Shown: positions 5,594 to 8,179 of the stretch, one piece after another
Numbering within the stretch: position 1 is the first letter of the stretch
Layout of the letters: each line of letters begins with the position of its first letter
NCBI GenBank assembly: GCA_964012875.1
Contig: CAXGUU010000143.1
Coordinates: 1 to 8,179 of the forward strand
Reading direction: 5' to 3'
DNA: 8,179 bases
From: CAXGUU01 sp964012875
GTDB taxonomy: Bacteria; Pseudomonadota; Gammaproteobacteria; Ga0077536
Notes under the pieces: model-generated
Database searches by the model: none
What the model was told of the DNA's origin: nothing
The model's input: the letters and a program-made list of their open reading frames with translations, nothing else
Translations under genes and position numbers: made by a program

Positions 5594-7641
5594 CAGCCGG
5601 CCTTGCGAATGTCGACCCGCGCATCGAAAGCATTGCTGCCGATGCCGCGGTCACTCAGGCTGTCTGGCGTCAGCGCGTTGGCGGACTGCCCGTTACGGGT
5701 CGAAGAGGCCCACCAGTTAAACGGCATGAACAGCACGCCGGCCGCCGTGTCTTCGCACACGCGGGCGCTTGCTTCGACTTCGCCCAGTTCGTTGAACATG
5801 CAAATCATGTCACCGCTGGCAACATCATGTGCTTCGGCGTCTTCCGGGTTGATATGGATCTCGGGAACGTGTTTTTCAGTACCCCGGTGCGGCAGGTTGA
5901 CGTACTCGGAATTAAGGAAATGGCTGGTCTTGGATGTCACCAGCCGGAACGGTTTGTTGTCATCGACCCCGGGCGATACACCAAGCGGGATGTAGTTCGG
6001 CAGGGGGTCGTAGCCCTGTTCAGCCAGGGTTTCGGAGTAAAATTCGGTCTTGCCGCTTGGCGTTTTGAATTCGCCATTGCGATAGGGCGCGTAGCTGTCG
6101 GTATTCAGTTTCGCCCAGCCGTTTTCCATGAGGGACTCGAAGGTGATGCCGTCGACGTAATCGGTGCCACTGGCTAGTATTTGTCGGATACGTGTGACAT
6201 CGTCACTCAACAGTTTATCTTCCGTATAGCCGAGTGCGGCCGATAGCCGGCGGAACAATTCAGTATTGGAAATTGCCTCGCCCAGCGGCTCGATGGCTGG
6301 TGGATTAATCGCAAGATAGGTGTGTCCCCAGGACGGCATGAGTTCCCAGTGCTCAAGCTGGGTGGTCGCGGGCAGGATGACATCGGCATAGCGCGCCGTG
6401 TCGGTCATGAATTGCTCGTGCACGACGGTGAAAAGGTCTTCGCGCTTCAGGCCTTCGATGATCAGATTTTGGTTCGGCAGGGTCACTACCGGGTTCAGGT
6501 TGTAGACCAGCATCCACGTAATGGGCGGTGCCATATCGGGGTCGGTCAGCACTTTGCCGAGTTGTGCCAGGTGCACCGTTCTGGCTGGTTCGGGCTCGTC
6601 GGTCGGGAAGATCGCATCGTGATCCAGCGCTTCGGCGAAGAGGCTGGAGACGAACTGCAAAATGCCGCCGCCGACATGGCGCCAGGCACCAATCAACGAC
6701 GGTAAACACGCCACCGTGCGAAAGCTCATGCCACCGTTGGAATAGCGTTCCATGCCAACCATGAGCCGCAGGACGGCGGGCGTGGTCGTGGCGTATTCGC
6801 GCGCCAGGGTTTCGAGATCATCAACGGGGACGCCGGTTATCTCGGCGACCCGTTCGGGGGGAAATTCGGCGACACGCTCACTCAACTGGTCGAACCCGAT
6901 CGTGTGTCGTTCAATGTATTCAGCATCGTGCAATTCGTCTCGCACGATGATGTGCATCATCCCCAGCGCCAGCGCCGCATCGGTTCCGGGCCTGGGTTGA
7001 ACATGCCAGTCGGCATGCGCCGCGGTGGGGGTGCGTACCGGATCCACCACCACGACCCTGGCGCCTGCGCGTCGTGCTTCGCGGATGGGACCGCTCCACA
7101 GGTGCAGGTTGGTCGCGACCGTATTGGCGCCCCAAATAAGAATGAATTTGCTGTGGACAAGATCATCGGGAACCATCGGATCAGCGGCCCCCAGGGTTGA
7201 TGCGACGCCTTCCCAGGCGACGTTGCCGCAAATTTGTCGATCAACTCCGGTCGCTCCCATGTGACCGAAAAAACGGTCACCGGCATAGCGATGCAATAAT
7301 CCAATGGTGCCGGCAAAATTGCAGGGCATCGCGCCCAGCGGCCCTTCGTTGCCGAGCGTTGAACGCAGGCGCTCGACCACCAGCCCGAATGCTTCCTCCA
7401 GGCTGGCTTCGCGAAATTCGCCGCTACCTTTCGGACCGCTTCGAATCAGGGGCTTTAAGACACGCTTTTCGTTGTAAACGCGCGCCGTGTAGCGCTTTAG
7501 CTTGGAACACAATGCGCCTTGCGTGAACGGATGATCGGGTTTCCCGGTGACACTGACCGCGCGGCCGTCGTCGTCGACTTTAACGTCCCAGGCGCAGGTG
7601 TCGGGGCAATCGTGAGGGCAGGCACCATGTATCGTTTTCAT
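5593..7641 (-). CDS. Molybdopterin (bis-MGD) oxidoreductase, BisC/formate-dehydrogenase-like
   Basis: This 682-residue protein belongs to the DMSO reductase superfamily of molybdenum enzymes. The N-terminus has the [4Fe-4S] motif CPHDCPDTC with Cys8, Cys12 and Cys16, plus Cys45 in GALCSKLKR. Cofactor-binding blocks follow in the usual order: ILIWGANTVATNLHLW (167-182), RPGTDAALALGMMHI (217-231), NLNPVVTLPN (381-390) and ADVILPATTQLEHWEL (419-434). The C-terminal dinucleotide-binding domain spans about 564-680 (FRLVTSKTSHFLNSEY, HINPEDAEAHDVASGD). Cys138 in RQICGNVAWEG sits where a cysteine molybdenum ligand would be expected, as in nitrate and polysulfide reductases. There is no twin-arginine signal, so the enzyme is predicted to be cytoplasmic. 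No electron-transfer or membrane-anchor subunit gene is adjacent. The substrate cannot be read from the sequence. I chose the ATG at 7641; an upstream extension of 67 residues is not family-like and overlaps the divergent gene. GGGG lies about seven bases upstream. Confidence 0.93.
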   Translation of the reverse strand: MKTIHGACPHDCPDTCAWDVKVDDDGRAVSVTGKPDHPFTQGALCSKLKRYTARVYNEKRVLKPLIRSGPKGSGEFREASLEEAFGLVVERLRSTLGNEGPLGAMPCNFAGTIGLLHRYAGDRFFGHMGATGVDRQICGNVAWEGVASTLGAADPMVPDDLVHSKFILIWGANTVATNLHLWSGPIREARRAGARVVVVDPVRTPTAAHADWHVQPRPGTDAALALGMMHIIVRDELHDAEYIERHTIGFDQLSERVAEFPPERVAEITGVPVDDLETLAREYATTTPAVLRLMVGMERYSNGGMSFRTVACLPSLIGAWRHVGGGILQFVSSLFAEALDHDAIFPTDEPEPARTVHLAQLGKVLTDPDMAPPITWMLVYNLNPVVTLPNQNLIIEGLKREDLFTVVHEQFMTDTARYADVILPATTQLEHWELMPSWGHTYLAINPPAIEPLGEAISNTELFRRLSAALGYTEDKLLSDDVTRIRQILASGTDYVDGITFESLMENGWAKLNTDSYAPYRNGEFKTPSGKTEFYSETLAEQGYDPLPNYIPLGVSPGVDDNKPFRLVTSKTSHFLNSEYVNLPHRGTEKHVPEIHINPEDAEAHDVASGDMICMFNELGEVEASARVCEDTAAGVLFMPFNWWASSTRNGQSANALTPDSLSDRGIGSNAFDARVDIRKAG

Positions 7642-7679
7642 AACAAAACCCCGTTTGCTCCGCGAAATTGGGAATAAGC

Positions 7680-7708
7680 TTGAGTGTGGCTCTAAGTGTA
7701 GGGATATT
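7680..7708 (+). promoter_or_regulatory. Candidate sigma-70 promoter for the DUF336 gene
   Basis: TTGAGT at 7680-7685 and GATATT at 7703-7708 are 17 bases apart, each matching four of six consensus positions. They lie about 47 bases before the ATG of the secreted DUF336 protein. The match is by eye in an AT-richer gap and could be chance. Confidence 0.3.
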
Positions 7709-7722
7709 ACGCAGTCATTCAA
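7695..7722 (-). promoter_or_regulatory. Candidate sigma-70 promoter for the molybdoenzyme operon
   Basis: On the minus strand TTGAAT (plus positions 7717-7722) and TACACT (7695-7700) are 16 bases apart, each four of six to consensus. They lie about 54 bases before the ATG at 7641. The elements interleave with the candidate promoter on the other strand, which would make the two divergent genes compete for polymerase. Weak evidence. Confidence 0.25.
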
Positions 7723-7754
7723 TCCACATCCAAAAGCTGCCGGAGCATGGTTAC

Positions 7755-8179
7755 ATGACAACTTTAAAGCGCTGCATTTTGCTACTTTCTGTTTTGTTCG
7801 GGAGCAACGCGATTGCACTCGATTCGCAACCAGTGTTATCACTCGATCTTGCGAAGCAGATGGCTGACGCCTGCGAGGCGCTTGCAGTCGAATCCGGCTG
7901 GCGCAAGGTGAACGTTGCCATCTACGACGCGGGCGGCAACCTGAAACTGTTCAGGCGGCAGGACGGCGCCTTCATGCACAGCATTCAGATTGCGCAACTC
8001 AAGGCGCGGACCTCTGCCGGGCTGCCGCGCGCTACGCGGGCGCTGGGTGATATCGCCAACAAGAACCCGGGTCGCATGCACGGCATCGAGCAGGTGCCCG
8101 GGCTGGTCATCTTTCCCGGCGGCCTGCCGATCATGACAGCTGGCGGGGACCATATCGGTGGCATCGGTGTCAGCGGCGC
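7755..8179 (+). CDS. Secreted GlcG/HbpS-like (DUF336) protein, partial
   Basis: The ATG at 7755 opens a frame that runs off the right edge after 141 codons. A GGAG ribosome binding site lies nine bases upstream. The first 21 residues form a clear Sec signal peptide (TTLKR, then CILLLSVLFGSNAIA, cut near AIA-LD), so the product is exported. The mature part matches the GlcG/HbpS (DUF336) family: LDLAKQMADACEALAVE helix, VNVAIYDAGGNLKLFRRQDGA strand pair, the IQIAQLKARTSAGLP helix, and the ending GGLPIMTAGGDHIGGIGVSG. HbpS in Streptomyces binds haem and senses redox stress; GlcG is encoded with glycolate oxidase genes in E. coli and has no firm role. No haem ligand can be assigned here. The gene diverges from the molybdoenzyme operon across 113 bp, so shared control is possible. 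Only about the last few residues of the domain should be missing. Confidence 0.88.
   Translation, partial: MTTLKRCILLLSVLFGSNAIALDSQPVLSLDLAKQMADACEALAVESGWRKVNVAIYDAGGNLKLFRRQDGAFMHSIQIAQLKARTSAGLPRATRALGDIANKNPGRMHGIEQVPGLVIFPGGLPIMTAGGDHIGGIGVSG

Noticed and set aside
5485..6177. Plus-strand open frame of 230 codons crossing the molybdoenzyme/TPR junction
   Set aside because: It spans two real genes and their junction on the other strand and has no family resemblance.
7642..7842. 67-residue N-terminal extension of the molybdoenzyme
   Set aside because: The [4Fe-4S] motif normally starts close to the N-terminus as with the ATG at 7641; the extension has no export signal and overlaps the divergent DUF336 gene.

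Overview
The window carries nine protein-coding genes in moderately GC-rich DNA. It looks like the chromosome of a free-living proteobacterium, most likely a gammaproteobacterium. That assignment is an inference from the style of the LysS, ArgG, YbfF-like and MaoC proteins and from the GC-rich codon use; no ribosomal RNA or other decisive marker is present. I see no tRNA, rRNA, CRISPR array, insertion sequence, phage gene or attachment site.

Layout. (1) The last 53 codons of lysS (+) enter from the left edge and converge on a complete argG (-). (2) Upstream of argG on the same strand lie a Nudix hydrolase and a YbfF-type alpha/beta hydrolase. Their stop and start overlap as ATGA, so they form a two-gene transcription unit. 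A short hairpin followed by a U-tract separates them from argG. (3) Diverging from the Nudix gene across about 47 bp is a + strand pair: a small YeaO-like DUF488 protein and a MaoC/(R)-hydratase hot-dog protein. (4) The right half holds a minus-strand operon: a bis-MGD molybdenum oxidoreductase with an N-terminal [4Fe-4S] cysteine motif, followed 10 bp later by an exported TPR-like protein rich in conserved-looking histidine motifs. (5) Divergent from the molybdoenzyme, and cut by the right edge, is a secreted GlcG/HbpS-like (DUF336) protein.

How the genes may work together. LysS and ArgG are housekeeping: lysine charging and the penultimate step of arginine synthesis. The Nudix and esterase pair are small hydrolases of unknown substrate and are probably translationally coupled. 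The molybdoenzyme, TPR protein and DUF336 protein form the least ordinary neighbourhood. The operon link between the first two is strong (strong Shine-Dalgarno overlapping the upstream stop codon), but no function can be assigned from sequence alone. Several genes have upstream open extensions that I rejected in favour of starts supported by ribosome binding sites, overlaps, signal peptides or family length.

I found no convincing new defence, mobile or RNA system. The items most worth checking are the molybdoenzyme/TPR operon and the histidine-rich TPR family protein.
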